A DNA stretch of 52,022 nucleotides from Bdellovibrio sp. ZAP7 (GTDB lineage: Bacteria; Bdellovibrionota; UBA1018; CAIMNF01): contig CAMCGZ010000016.1 of assembly GCA_945874535.1 (NCBI GenBank), positions 1 to 52,022 of the forward strand, in the 5' to 3' direction. The notes under the pieces are model-generated. The model saw nothing but the letters and a program-made list of their open reading frames with translations. It was not told where the DNA came from and made no database searches. Below are positions 17,153-25,213 of the stretch, piece after piece (within the stretch, counting starts at the first letter, position 1; the number at the start of each line of letters is the position of its first letter). The position numbers and the translations under genes were made by a program.

Positions 17153-17521
17153 TCACTGGTTGATGATTGGTTTACCGTTGCGACGGGTGAGGCGTTCATC
17201 GTCGTAAAAATCAAACTGGTTTCCTTCGTCGAAAGCCTTGATGATTTTCTGGAATTCAGAGCGGACACCGCAGTACTTGGGGGTGATGTCCGTGTCGTGG
17301 TGGATGGCTTTCAAGTTCTGTACGAACTGGGTGATGCCGCTCGATCCGACAAACTCGAGGTTCTTCAAGTTCAGAACGATGTTCTTCGCGGCTTGATCCT
17401 TCTTGTTGCGTTCGATCGCGGTATTGATGATTTCGCAAACTTCGTCCTGGGTCTCGTAGTCCACTTTTCCGTCGAGTGAGATGATGATGGATTCGGCATT
17501 TGTGTTGATTCGAGCTTTCAT
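17153..17521 (-). CDS. STAS-domain anti-sigma factor antagonist
   Basis: The protein has 122 residues and is a single STAS domain. The conserved loop NLEFVGSSGITQF holds the serine that anti-anti-sigma factors of the SpoIIAA/RsbV type have phosphorylated by a partner kinase. It should bind and release an anti-sigma factor or act in another partner-switching module; no kinase or phosphatase partner is adjacent. The start has a strong AAGGAG site and the gene stands alone with its own terminator, which suits a well-expressed small regulator. Confidence 0.85.
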   Translation of the reverse strand: MKARINTNAESIIISLDGKVDYETQDEVCEIINTAIERNKKDQAAKNIVLNLKNLEFVGSSGITQFVQNLKAIHHDTDITPKYCGVRSEFQKIIKAFDEGNQFDFYDDERLTRRNGKPIINQ

Positions 17522-17553
17522 TTTTTCTCCTTAAAAAGTAACCTCCAAACAGG

Positions 17554-18504
17554 ATGCCAACGAACGGGAACGACGACAATCGGCAACATTTGCCTGAAAA
17601 ACCGCATTACTCCACCCATCCCGGGCAACGCGCCCGGATATCCATGATCGCCACGCCGATCGGAAACCTCAGCGATATCGGAGAGCGTTCCTTGCGGGCA
17701 CTCGAGGAAGTAGAAGAGCTCTGGTGCGAGGATACGCGTCATACACAGACTTTGTTGAATGCGCTCGGCATCGAGCGGAAACGCTTGAAGAGGGTGGATC
17801 AACACACCTCGGATGCCGAGCTCAAAGGGCTCTTGCGGCAGGTGGAGGAGGCCGGGGCCCGGGTCGGTGTGGTGACCGATGCCGGCACACCGGGGCTCAG
17901 TGATCCCGGAGCCCGCTTGCTCCAGCTCGGACCTGAATTCCCCGGGATCCGTTTTGAGCCCATTCCGGGACCCTCCGCACTGTCTGCATTTGTTTCGGTA
18001 GCCGGTTTGGTCGGGAACTCGTTTCTGTTTCTCGGGTTTTTTCCGAGAAACCCGACCGAAGCACTCCAATTGTTAACGGAATTGAAAGAATCTCCCGGGA
18101 GCCCGAACTGGATCTTCTTCGAGAGCCCGAATCGGATCCGGGAAACGCTGGGTGTACTCCGGTCTTTTTGTGAAGGCTTGGATATCTCACCGGAATTCGT
18201 CCTGGCCAAGGAACTGACCAAGATTCACGAGACCTTGTATCGCGGATCGGGTGCCGGATTTCTGTCGTGGATGGAGACTCAGGGATTCGATGAAAGGGGC
18301 GAGTGGGTCTTTGCCGTGATTTTACCCAAGCAGAGTGTAAAAAAAGAAAAAGACCAATCGGATTGGCGTCTTGTTCTCGAGTGTCTGATGGAGGCCGGAA
18401 TTTCGGCCAAAACCGCAAGCCAAGTGGTGGTCGGTCGGTTTTCTGTCGCAAAAAATTTGGCGTACAAGGCAGCTCTTGATTTTCAAAAATCTCAAAATGA
18501 ATAA
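17554..18504 (+). CDS. rsmI: 16S rRNA (cytidine1402-2'-O)-methyltransferase
   Basis: The protein has 316 residues. The tetrapyrrole-methylase fold begins at ATPIGNLSDIGERSLRALEE, followed by WCEDTRHTQTLL, VVTDAGTPGLSDPG and PIPGPSALSAFVSVAG, all RsmI signatures. It methylates the 2'-OH of C1402 in the decoding centre. The first 30 residues are extra and unconserved, so an internal start is possible, but ATG 17554 is the only ATG before MIATPIG. It is divergent from the STAS gene with a 32 bp gap. Confidence 0.95.
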   Translation: MPTNGNDDNRQHLPEKPHYSTHPGQRARISMIATPIGNLSDIGERSLRALEEVEELWCEDTRHTQTLLNALGIERKRLKRVDQHTSDAELKGLLRQVEEAGARVGVVTDAGTPGLSDPGARLLQLGPEFPGIRFEPIPGPSALSAFVSVAGLVGNSFLFLGFFPRNPTEALQLLTELKESPGSPNWIFFESPNRIRETLGVLRSFCEGLDISPEFVLAKELTKIHETLYRGSGAGFLSWMETQGFDERGEWVFAVILPKQSVKKEKDQSDWRLVLECLMEAGISAKTASQVVVGRFSVAKNLAYKAALDFQKSQNE

Positions 18505-18513
18505 CTAAATTGG

Positions 18514-18541
18514 TTGACCCACTTTCGAAGCATTGTATCCT
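18514..18541 (+). promoter_or_regulatory. Promoter for the candidate small RNA
   Basis: TTGACC (18514-18519), a 16 bp spacer and TATCCT (18536-18541). The expected start is near 18548. No plausible coding gene begins here; the next element downstream is a strong terminator. Confidence 0.5.
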
Positions 18542-18547
18542 GTTGAT

Positions 18548-18681
18548 GTGTGGTTGTGGTTGAGTCCAAGGATGGATTCGCAGCGGGAGAAAACAAATTC
18601 TCTATAGTCGGCTGGGTCGACTGAAAAAGCTCCACTGCCCCGGTGAGATCAGGATGATTCCTCACCGGGGCACAGTTTTTT
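18548..18681 (+). ncRNA. Candidate standalone small RNA of about 135 nt
   Basis: Between rsmI and the HD-GYP gene a good promoter is followed, with no credible reading frame, by three hairpins. The first is a 6 bp stem (18562-18567 with 18574-18579). The second is a perfect 5 bp stem (18606-18610 with 18618-18622). The third is a perfect 12 bp stem ending in six T. This is the usual build of an independently transcribed bacterial small RNA. It does not match tmRNA, RNase P RNA or SRP RNA as I know them, and 6S RNA is not obvious because the ends do not pair. It could instead be only the rsmI 3' end, but then the promoter would be unexplained. Confidence 0.5.
18636..18681 (+). terminator. Rho-independent terminator of the candidate small RNA
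   Basis: A perfect 12 bp stem (18636-18647 with 18661-18672) with a 13 nt loop, followed by a TTTTTT run at 18676-18681. It would also stop read-through from rsmI before the HD-GYP gene. Confidence 0.88.
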
Positions 18682-18799
18682 CTAGGCTGCACATTCTTTG
18701 ATTCCGCTTCATTCCACTCCATTCGCTCCTCCGTCGCGGTACGTGAGTTGTTTTTCGGGAGGGAGTGACCGTTCAGGATGAACGGGGAGAAGGATTCGC

Positions 18800-19411
18800 A
18801 TGGACGCGAGACTTTCGGATGCTGGGTTTTTCGATTTTGAGACGCCCGGACTCGAAGATCGAATGCTCGATCTTGTTGCCAAAAAAGATCTCTCAACACT
18901 GGGGCATTCCAATCGTGTGGCTGTGCTGACCCGTGAGTGGGCCGAGTTCATGGCCAGCAGGGGATTCTGGATCGGGGTGAACCCCTCCCGAATCGAGTCT
19001 GCTGCCCGGATGCATGATGTGGGCAAGGTCATGGTTCCGGATTCAGTTTTGATGAAGGCAGGCCCTCTCGATGCGGCTGAGCGCGAACTCATGAACGCGC
19101 ATGCAGAAGCGGGGTACGAAATGGTCAGGCACCACGATGCCTCGGGCTATTCTTCTATGGCAGTCCGGCACCACCATGAGCGGTGGGACGGTGAAGGGTA
19201 CCCCCTCGGACTCAAGGGTGATGAAATCCCTTTTCAGGCCCAAGTGGTGGCGATTGTCGATGCATTCGATGCCATGACCGAAGATCGGGTGTACCGGAAG
19301 GGGCGCTCACCGGTAGAGGCGATGGCCGAAATCGAGCGTTGTGCGGGAAGTCATTTCAGTCCGGACCGCGTCTCCGAATTCGTTCAATTTATCCATGCGC
19401 GGAACGGCTGA
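18800..19411 (+). CDS. HD-GYP domain phosphohydrolase
   Basis: The protein has 203 residues made up of an HD-GYP domain with no sensory partner. It has H36, the HD pair at 72-73 within HDVGK, H101 and the HHERWDGEGYP block at 125-135, which together form the metal site and the GYP signature. HD-GYP proteins usually hydrolyse cyclic di-GMP or related nucleotides, affecting motility and surface behaviour. A GAGAAGGA ribosome site precedes ATG 18800. The gene is 22 bp upstream of accD and possibly cotranscribed. Confidence 0.92.
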   Translation: MDARLSDAGFFDFETPGLEDRMLDLVAKKDLSTLGHSNRVAVLTREWAEFMASRGFWIGVNPSRIESAARMHDVGKVMVPDSVLMKAGPLDAAERELMNAHAEAGYEMVRHHDASGYSSMAVRHHHERWDGEGYPLGLKGDEIPFQAQVVAIVDAFDAMTEDRVYRKGRSPVEAMAEIERCAGSHFSPDRVSEFVQFIHARNG

Positions 19412-19433
19412 TCTGGGTTAATCTGGAGGCATC

Positions 19434-20300
19434 ATGTCCTCTTGGTTCGATGACCTCAAGACCCCGAAATTCAAAGGGGAACAGCAAACCCGTGTTGCAA
19501 AGATCCCCGAGGGGCTCTGGGGCAAGTGTCCTCAGTGTGGAGAGATCATCCAGACCCGGCAATTGCAGGAGAACCTCTCGGTCTGTTCCGAGTGCGGACA
19601 CCATCTCCGTGTCTCGGCTGCCGAACGGGTGGCCCAGCTGACTGATGCCGATTCTTTCGTACCCTACGGGGGCGACTTCAAGTCCAATGATCCGCTCGAG
19701 TTCGATGATCAGAAGCCTTACAAGGGCCGTCTCGAGCAGGCGATCCGGAATCACAAGCTGAACGATGCGTTTCTGTGCGGAAAAGCCACTCTCGAAGGGG
19801 TGCCTTTCCACATCGGGGTCTTCGAGTTCAAGTTCATGGGCGGGAGCATGGGGGTCGCCGTTGGCGAAAAGATCACACTGACCCTCGAAAAAGCGCTCGA
19901 AGAGCGGGTTCCCGCAGTGGTGATTTCCGCAAGCGGCGGAGCCAGGATGCAAGAGGGGATCTTGTCTCTCATGCAGATGGCGAAGACCTCCGCCGTCATT
20001 CAGAAAATGCGGGATGCGGGCATCCCTTACATTTCGATCCTCACTGATCCCACCACGGGCGGTGTGGCGGCCTCTTTCGCCATGCTCGGAGACGTCATCC
20101 TCGCGGAGCCGGGAGCCCTGATTGGTTTTGCCGGCCCCAGAGTGATCGAGCAGACCATCCGCCAAAAGCTGCCAGAGGGATTCCAAAGGAGCGAGTTCTT
20201 GCTCAAGCACGGATTTGTCGACCGGATCGTTCCGCGCAAGGAACTGCGTTCTGAGTTGCACCAGTTGTTCCTCCGTCTGGGAAGCCGGTGTTCTTTCTGA
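19434..20300 (+). CDS. accD: Acetyl-CoA carboxylase carboxyltransferase subunit beta
   Basis: The protein has 288 residues. The N-terminal zinc ribbon has C32, C35, C51 and C54. The carboxyltransferase domain follows with FMGGSMG, SASGGARMQEG, TDPTTGGVAASFA and LIGFAGPRVIEQT. With AccA it transfers the carboxyl group from biotin to acetyl-CoA, the first step of fatty-acid synthesis. A GGAGG site precedes the ATG. Its 3' end overlaps lptD by 13 bp, linking fatty-acid supply to LPS export in one transcript. Confidence 0.97.
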   Translation: MSSWFDDLKTPKFKGEQQTRVAKIPEGLWGKCPQCGEIIQTRQLQENLSVCSECGHHLRVSAAERVAQLTDADSFVPYGGDFKSNDPLEFDDQKPYKGRLEQAIRNHKLNDAFLCGKATLEGVPFHIGVFEFKFMGGSMGVAVGEKITLTLEKALEERVPAVVISASGGARMQEGILSLMQMAKTSAVIQKMRDAGIPYISILTDPTTGGVAASFAMLGDVILAEPGALIGFAGPRVIEQTIRQKLPEGFQRSEFLLKHGFVDRIVPRKELRSELHQLFLRLGSRCSF

Positions 20301-22585
20301 ACTGGATCCGGATGCTTTCTGGTTTGCTGATTGCGTTGATGCTCCTTTCAGGCGGGAGTTCGTCGGCCCAGTCGAATCTGATGCAGTTCGGATCGGACCA
20401 TACGCTGGTCAAGCGTAAGGAAGACCGGGTGGAGTTGCGCGGAAACGCCTACGTTTACCGTGACAACGAAGTGATCAAAGCCGACGCGATCGATCTCGAC
20501 CAGAAGAGCGATCATGTGCGTGCGAGCGGTCGTGTCCTGTACCAGTTCGGCGAATACTCTGTCCGGGCCGATGCGATCGAAATGGACCTGAAGACCCATG
20601 TGGGTCGGATTCTGAACGGGAGTCTTTCGAACGGGCAGTTTTCATTGCGGGGATCGAGTTTTTTGACCGAAGGGCTCAAGCACTTCAAGATCAGCGATTA
20701 CAATTATTCCACCTGTGTCGACTGCCCCAATTCTTGGGAATTGACGGGTAAAGAGGTGGATTTCACCATCGAGGGCTACGCCTTCATCCATGATTTCATT
20801 TTCAAGATCAAGGACGCCTCGGTCATGTGGCTGCCTTTCATGGTGATCCCCTCCAAGACCAAGCGGCAGAGCGGGCTTTTGTTTCCGCGGTTCGGGGTCA
20901 ATCAGGTCTACGGGGCCTTCGTGGTCCAGCCCTATTTCTGGGCGATCAATGATTGGTCCGACATGACCTTCGGTGCCGGGGTGTACGCCAGTCGGGGAAG
21001 CCGTTTTGAGTGGGAGGGGAGGTATGTTCTCACTCCCGAGAGTCGCGGGACGTTCAATCTGTTCTGGACGCGCGACGATGCCGTGAGCGGCCTTTACTAC
21101 CGGTACGGGATCCGGAGCGAGGTGGCGCAAGAGATGCCATTCGGTTTCGACGCCAAATTGCGACTGAACGAGGTGAGTGACTCGGGTTATCCGGTGACCT
21201 ACTCGGAAGATGTACCGGGTCGTCTAGAACCGGTTTTGGCGAGCGATCTGTTCTTTTCCAGAAACGATCCATCTGTGAGCACGGTGCTTTCATTCAGACG
21301 GATCCGGAATCTTTTGCGGTTCGACTCGAACAACCGGTTTATGGGCGGATTCGATCCCACGACTGTCCAGGATTCGCCCAGGATCGTGGTCAATTCCAAT
21401 GACCAGTTCGTCTTCGGGCAAAGATTTGCCGCGGGAATCGAGGCGAGATTCAACCGTTTTTCGCGCGAGGCGGGTCCCTTCGACCAGTTCACGGTAGGGT
21501 CGAGCCAGGTGGAGACGATCCGCGAAGCCAACCGCTTCACCCTCATCCCGAACCTGTACACCACGCTGAACCCCAAGCCCTGGCTCTCGCTGACTCCCTC
21601 TGTCCAGTACCGGTCTTTCTTTTACAACTTCAACGGGATCTATCCGAACCTCGCGCGTGGGTATTTGCTGGCCCAGGCCGATTTGAGTTTCCAGCTCGAA
21701 AGGGTCTTCCGAACCGACGATTCGGACGTGAGTTACAAACACACCATCCGTCCGACCCTCACTTACGCGAACATTCCCACGATTCAGCAGTCCAGCAGTC
21801 ACCCTTTCATCGATCAGGTCCAGAGTCAGGCCCGTCCCGGACAGTATTTCGACAACTCCGACATCGTCCCCGAGCGCACCACCCAGAACTTGAACAGTTA
21901 CTTCACCCCGCTCGGGAATTCCCTGACCTACGGACTGGTCACCCAGGTTTTCCGGAAGCAGGCGGGGAAGAACGGGGCTCCGGACCAGGTGGTGCGGAGA
22001 TTCGAAGCCGGACTCACCCAGACTCTCGACATCAAGGAGGCCAATCGTTTCCTTTCCGATCCCGGGAATGACGACCGGGTTCTCCTGTCGCCCCTGTTCA
22101 CCCACATGATGTACACGGGAGAGAAGTTCAATGCTCGTGTCGAATACACGTATTATTCCTATCTCGACCGTTACCGTGACGCCCAGTTGCTCCCTTTTGC
22201 CAATCCTCACCGGCTCAGTTCGACTTTTTCATGGGTGTTCGATCGGGCGGTGAAAGACGGCATCCTTCGATTCGAGCGGAGTCTCTCGATGAATTACACT
22301 TTCTCGAAGTTGACGGCGAGGGTGTCGTCCCTGCAGACCAGCTCCAACTTCTCGCTGAACGACTACGTCATGCCCCGGGTATCGCTGTCGTACAATCTGG
22401 TGAGCGGTAACTTCGCACTCCTCGACAGTGCCTTCGGCGTGCTGTTTCAAAGCCCGTCCCGCTGTTGGCAGCTCGATCTCGGGGTGATCAATTCGATCGA
22501 CCGGGGAACCGGTCCGGTGATCAACTTCTCGATGAACATCTCCGGGAATTCCATGGGTCCCTTGGATCAAACGTTGAAAAACTGA
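20288..22585 (+). CDS. lptD: LPS-assembly outer membrane protein LptD
   Basis: The protein has 765 residues from GTG 20288; ATG 20312 is an alternative that keeps a good signal peptide ending near SSAQS. The OstA/LptA-like jellyroll is at residues 30-150, with paired repeats such as GNAYVYRDNEVIKADAIDLDQ and GRVLYQFGEYSVRADAIEMD. A CVDC cysteine pair and a long barrel domain follow to the C-terminus. It should receive LPS from the Lpt bridge and insert it into the outer leaflet, with a lipoprotein LptE that is not visible here. This is direct evidence for an LPS outer membrane. Confidence 0.93.
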   Translation: MFFLNWIRMLSGLLIALMLLSGGSSSAQSNLMQFGSDHTLVKRKEDRVELRGNAYVYRDNEVIKADAIDLDQKSDHVRASGRVLYQFGEYSVRADAIEMDLKTHVGRILNGSLSNGQFSLRGSSFLTEGLKHFKISDYNYSTCVDCPNSWELTGKEVDFTIEGYAFIHDFIFKIKDASVMWLPFMVIPSKTKRQSGLLFPRFGVNQVYGAFVVQPYFWAINDWSDMTFGAGVYASRGSRFEWEGRYVLTPESRGTFNLFWTRDDAVSGLYYRYGIRSEVAQEMPFGFDAKLRLNEVSDSGYPVTYSEDVPGRLEPVLASDLFFSRNDPSVSTVLSFRRIRNLLRFDSNNRFMGGFDPTTVQDSPRIVVNSNDQFVFGQRFAAGIEARFNRFSREAGPFDQFTVGSSQVETIREANRFTLIPNLYTTLNPKPWLSLTPSVQYRSFFYNFNGIYPNLARGYLLAQADLSFQLERVFRTDDSDVSYKHTIRPTLTYANIPTIQQSSSHPFIDQVQSQARPGQYFDNSDIVPERTTQNLNSYFTPLGNSLTYGLVTQVFRKQAGKNGAPDQVVRRFEAGLTQTLDIKEANRFLSDPGNDDRVLLSPLFTHMMYTGEKFNARVEYTYYSYLDRYRDAQLLPFANPHRLSSTFSWVFDRAVKDGILRFERSLSMNYTFSKLTARVSSLQTSSNFSLNDYVMPRVSLSYNLVSGNFALLDSAFGVLFQSPSRCWQLDLGVINSIDRGTGPVINFSMNISGNSMGPLDQTLKN

Positions 22586-22602
22586 TCTCCCGTCGGTACA
22601 CT
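22574..22602 (+). promoter_or_regulatory. Sigma-70-like promoter giving a leaderless surE mRNA
   Basis: TTGAAA (22574-22579), exactly 17 bp, TACACT (22597-22602), then 7 nt to ATG 22610. The promoter starts inside the lptD 3' end. The start codon has no Shine-Dalgarno sequence. Confidence 0.5.
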
Positions 22603-22609
22603 TTCCTTT

Positions 22610-23371
22610 ATGAAAATCCTGCTTTCCAATGATGACGGGGTGCACGCCCCCGGCCTGCGGATCCTGTACGAAGAGCTGAAGAAACTCGGCACGGTCAAAG
22701 TGGTGGCCCCCTTGGAAGAAAAGAGCACGATGGGGCATTCACTGACCCTGCACAAGCCCTTGCGTTTGCTTCCCATGGAGAAGGATTTTTACGGAGTGAG
22801 CGGATCTCCAGCCGACTGTGTCTACATCGGGATGAGACAAGTCATGAAATCCACTCCGGATATCGTGGTTTCCGGGATCAATCGTGGCGCGAACCTCGGA
22901 CAAGATGTGTACTATTCGGGAACGGTTTCCGCAGCCCGTGAAGGCTGCATGCTTGGAATTCCATCTTATGCAGTGAGTTTGGATGTCGATTTTAAGAACC
23001 GCAAACCCGAGTCCAAGCTGCATTACGAGACCGCCGCAAAAATGGCGGTCAAGGTGATCCAGGAGTTCCAGAAGCGGACTCTTCCGAAATTCACCTTGAT
23101 GAACATCAATGTACCGGATCTTCCGCTGAAGCGGATCAAGGGAATTGTCGCCGCACGTCAAGGATTTCGCTACTATTCGAGCGCTGTATTGAAGCGTACG
23201 GACCACCGCGGCAAAGATTACTTCTGGGTGGGCGGACAGTATCATGGTTTCGAGCCGGAAGCCGATACGGATTGTGCGGTGGTGCACAAGGGATTCGTCT
23301 CCCTGACCCCGCTCAAGCTGGATGTGACCGATATGGCCTATCTGGATGAGATGAAGAGGTTGGCTGAGTAA
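22610..23371 (+). CDS. surE: 5'/3'-nucleotidase SurE
   Basis: The protein has 253 residues. The N-terminal metal-binding block LLSNDDGVHAPGL and the VSGINRGANLGQDVYYSGTVSAAREG block are diagnostic for SurE, a divalent-metal-dependent nucleoside-monophosphate phosphatase with a survival role in stationary phase. As in gammaproteobacteria, an M23 lipoprotein gene follows (3 bp gap), here without pcm between and without rpoS after it. A promoter with leaderless spacing lies just upstream. Confidence 0.96.
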   Translation: MKILLSNDDGVHAPGLRILYEELKKLGTVKVVAPLEEKSTMGHSLTLHKPLRLLPMEKDFYGVSGSPADCVYIGMRQVMKSTPDIVVSGINRGANLGQDVYYSGTVSAAREGCMLGIPSYAVSLDVDFKNRKPESKLHYETAAKMAVKVIQEFQKRTLPKFTLMNINVPDLPLKRIKGIVAARQGFRYYSSAVLKRTDHRGKDYFWVGGQYHGFEPEADTDCAVVHKGFVSLTPLKLDVTDMAYLDEMKRLAE

Positions 23372-23374
23372 ACC

Positions 23375-24034
23375 ATGATGCTGAAGAGGCTCGCACAGGG
23401 GCTGTTTTTCGTTTCGCTGATGATCGAGCTGTCCGCTTGCGCGGTCAGGCCGGTCCAGTCGTCCCGTCGCGGCCTGTTCGAACGTGAAGAACACGGGGTC
23501 GCCCGTGCGAAAACCTCCGAGAGCCGTTCCGTTTCGAGAAAAACCGCCAGTGTCGATTTCGGCAGTCGCACCATGGGAGCTGTTCCGCTTCCCGGAAGGT
23601 GGCAGTGGCCGCTCAAGGAAGTGGAGATCTCGTCATCCTATGGCGAGCGAGGCGGGAAGTTTCATCAAGGTGTGGATCTCCGGGCAAAAATCGGCACCCC
23701 CGTTCTGGCTGCGGCATCGGGTGAAGTGGTTTACGTCGGATCCAAGATCCGCGGTTACGGTCGGATGGTCGTGCTGAAGCACGAGAGCGGATTTTACAGT
23801 GTTTACGCTCACCATTCCAAAAATCTGGTCAAGATGGGCAATCGGGTCCAGCAAGGCCAGGTCATCGCCTATTCGGGTAAAACCGGACGGACTTTTGGTG
23901 CCCACTTGCACTTCGAGCTCCGTCGTGGAGCCCAGAGCATCGATCCCGAATACGCGTTCAATGGCTACTTCAAAGTTCCGGCGAACCGGAAGATCGCCAG
24001 CAAAGACAAGACCCAAGCTGAATTCGAGGATTAA
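23375..24034 (+). CDS. NlpD-like M23 peptidase lipoprotein
   Basis: The protein has 219 residues. A lipoprotein signal peptide ends in ELSAC, putting the lipidated cysteine at 22. A Ser/Arg-rich linker leads to a LytM/M23 domain at about 75-200 with HQGVD (H97, D101) and HLHFE (H177, H179), the zinc ligands of an active endopeptidase. No LysM domain is present, unlike E. coli NlpD. It probably cleaves peptidoglycan cross-links during division. It directly follows surE and overlaps the convergent metallo-beta-lactamase gene by 4 bp. Confidence 0.9.
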   Translation: MMLKRLAQGLFFVSLMIELSACAVRPVQSSRRGLFEREEHGVARAKTSESRSVSRKTASVDFGSRTMGAVPLPGRWQWPLKEVEISSSYGERGGKFHQGVDLRAKIGTPVLAAASGEVVYVGSKIRGYGRMVVLKHESGFYSVYAHHSKNLVKMGNRVQQGQVIAYSGKTGRTFGAHLHFELRRGAQSIDPEYAFNGYFKVPANRKIASKDKTQAEFED

Positions 24035-24975
24035 GCTCCGGGAGCAGGAGATTCGCCCGGGTTCGCTGCCGGCATGATCTTTTTCAGGATCTTGATCTCT
24101 TCGTTGCGCTTCGGAACAAAGAAATTCGGTGCCGGCTCATAAGCCTTCTGAAGGCGTTCGCGGATTTCTCCGATCTGGTTGCCCGGCAGGCGCATTTCTT
24201 CGAGTTGATCGTGTTGGAGCAAAAAGAAGTCGAAGTGCAGAGGGACCACCATGGGTGCTTCGATGCGCTTCATGTTCTTGTCGACCAGATCCTCGAGGCT
24301 CTTTTTGTTGGCGATTCCGACAAAGTAGGCGTCGGTTTTCTTGGCAAAATCAGCATGCGGCTCGAAGAAGTGACTCCCCTGATCGACAAGCAAGGCCCCG
24401 TCCGGATGCTCGATCCGGAATGCCCACACCTCTCCCTCTTTGAACTGGTAAAAACCGAAATGAAAGTCCTCCGGGACTTCGCCCGGAAGGAATTTGATGG
24501 CGAGCTTGTGAAGAATCGCGGCGTGTTGTCGGCGGAAGGGGATCACTTTGAACTTCCCGACCATGAACTCTTTCTTGTCTTCGATATCTTCAAACTTCGC
24601 TTTTTCCTGAGGATCCTTGAGTGCGATCCGTTTCAGAGAAGGTCCGCCACGAACCACCGCACCGGTGGTTCCCGAGACCGCACCGATGTCGGCGACGTGA
24701 TCGAAATGGCAATGGCTGGCAAATACAGCCTGTGCAGTTTTGATCCCAGCCGCTTCGAGGCCGGCTTTCACTCTCTCCGGATTCGATCGGAATTCCTCAC
24801 CCATGAACCAATGACGCCAGGTGGGTTTCGTGAAAACCGGATCAAAAAGCAGGGTCGTCTCACCATCCGAAATCGAAAGCCCGGCCACGCCGAGCCAACG
24901 CGCGGTCAGGCCCTCCGCAGAGGCGTTGAAACCAGGAAACCAGAGTGCCACGACAGCAAGGATTCGGATGATCAT
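24031..24975 (-). CDS. Exported metallo-beta-lactamase-fold hydrolase
   Basis: The protein has 314 residues with an N-terminal signal peptide ending near ASA (residue 20). The metal motif SHCHFDH (H88, H90, D92, H93) and the later LLVDQGSHFF and VPLHFDFF blocks fit the RomA/NAPE-PLD-like branch of the metallo-beta-lactamase superfamily rather than true beta-lactamases. It probably hydrolyses a phosphodiester or lactone outside the inner membrane; the substrate is unknown. The C-terminal tail is Pro/Ala/Gly-rich. The ATG lacks a ribosome site and lies 9 nt after a TAGAAT box. Confidence 0.85.
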   Translation of the reverse strand: MIIRILAVVALWFPGFNASAEGLTARWLGVAGLSISDGETTLLFDPVFTKPTWRHWFMGEEFRSNPERVKAGLEAAGIKTAQAVFASHCHFDHVADIGAVSGTTGAVVRGGPSLKRIALKDPQEKAKFEDIEDKKEFMVGKFKVIPFRRQHAAILHKLAIKFLPGEVPEDFHFGFYQFKEGEVWAFRIEHPDGALLVDQGSHFFEPHADFAKKTDAYFVGIANKKSLEDLVDKNMKRIEAPMVVPLHFDFFLLQHDQLEEMRLPGNQIGEIRERLQKAYEPAPNFFVPKRNEEIKILKKIMPAANPGESPAPGA

Positions 24976-24984
24976 GATATGTTG

Positions 24985-25012
24985 ATTCTAGCATGCAGGA
25001 TTTGGAATCCAA
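24985..25012 (-). promoter_or_regulatory. Sigma-70-like promoter for the metallo-beta-lactamase gene
   Basis: TTGGAT (25007-25012), 16 bp, TAGAAT (24985-24990) on the minus strand, then 9 nt to ATG 24975, leaving a leader of about 3 nt. Confidence 0.42.
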
Positions 25013-25041
25013 TTGCGACCGTATGTGTCTCGGGTAGACAC

Positions 25042-25072
25042 AAAAAAACCCCTCCGGTCACTCGGAGAGGTT
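25042..25072 (-). terminator. Rho-independent terminator of tRNA-Asp
   Basis: A 10 bp stem with one mismatch (25047-25056 with 25063-25072), a 6 nt loop and a seven-T run on the minus strand, starting 11 nt after the tRNA 3' end. Confidence 0.88.
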
Positions 25073-25082
25073 TTGAAAAAAA

Positions 25083-25159
25083 TGGCGGGAGTGATGGGAC
25101 TTGAACCCACGGCCTTCGCCGTGACAGGGCGACGTTGTAACCAACTCAACTACACCCCC
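25083..25159 (-). tRNA. tRNA-Asp (anticodon GTC)
   Basis: A 77 nt cloverleaf on the minus strand. The acceptor stem GGGGGTG pairs with CACTCCC (one G-U), the discriminator is G, and CCA is encoded. The anticodon loop CTGTCAC gives GTC, with a GGTTCAA T loop and a normal D arm. The identity G73 and GTC anticodon agree with Asp. It has its own promoter and terminator. Confidence 0.97.
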
Positions 25160-25176
25160 GCATTGGAATAAAAAGA

Positions 25177-25205
25177 AGGCTACCGGATGAGGCGGGCTTT
25201 GTCTA
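25177..25205 (-). promoter_or_regulatory. Promoter for tRNA-Asp
   Basis: TAGACA (25200-25205), 17 bp, TAGCCT (25177-25182) on the minus strand, which would start a short 5' leader before the tRNA at 25159. Confidence 0.45.
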
Positions 25206-25213
25206 GGAATTTG

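Noticed and set aside
21290-22210. 306-codon frame antisense to lptD
   Set aside because: It is explained by codon bias of the barrel domain and has no start signal.
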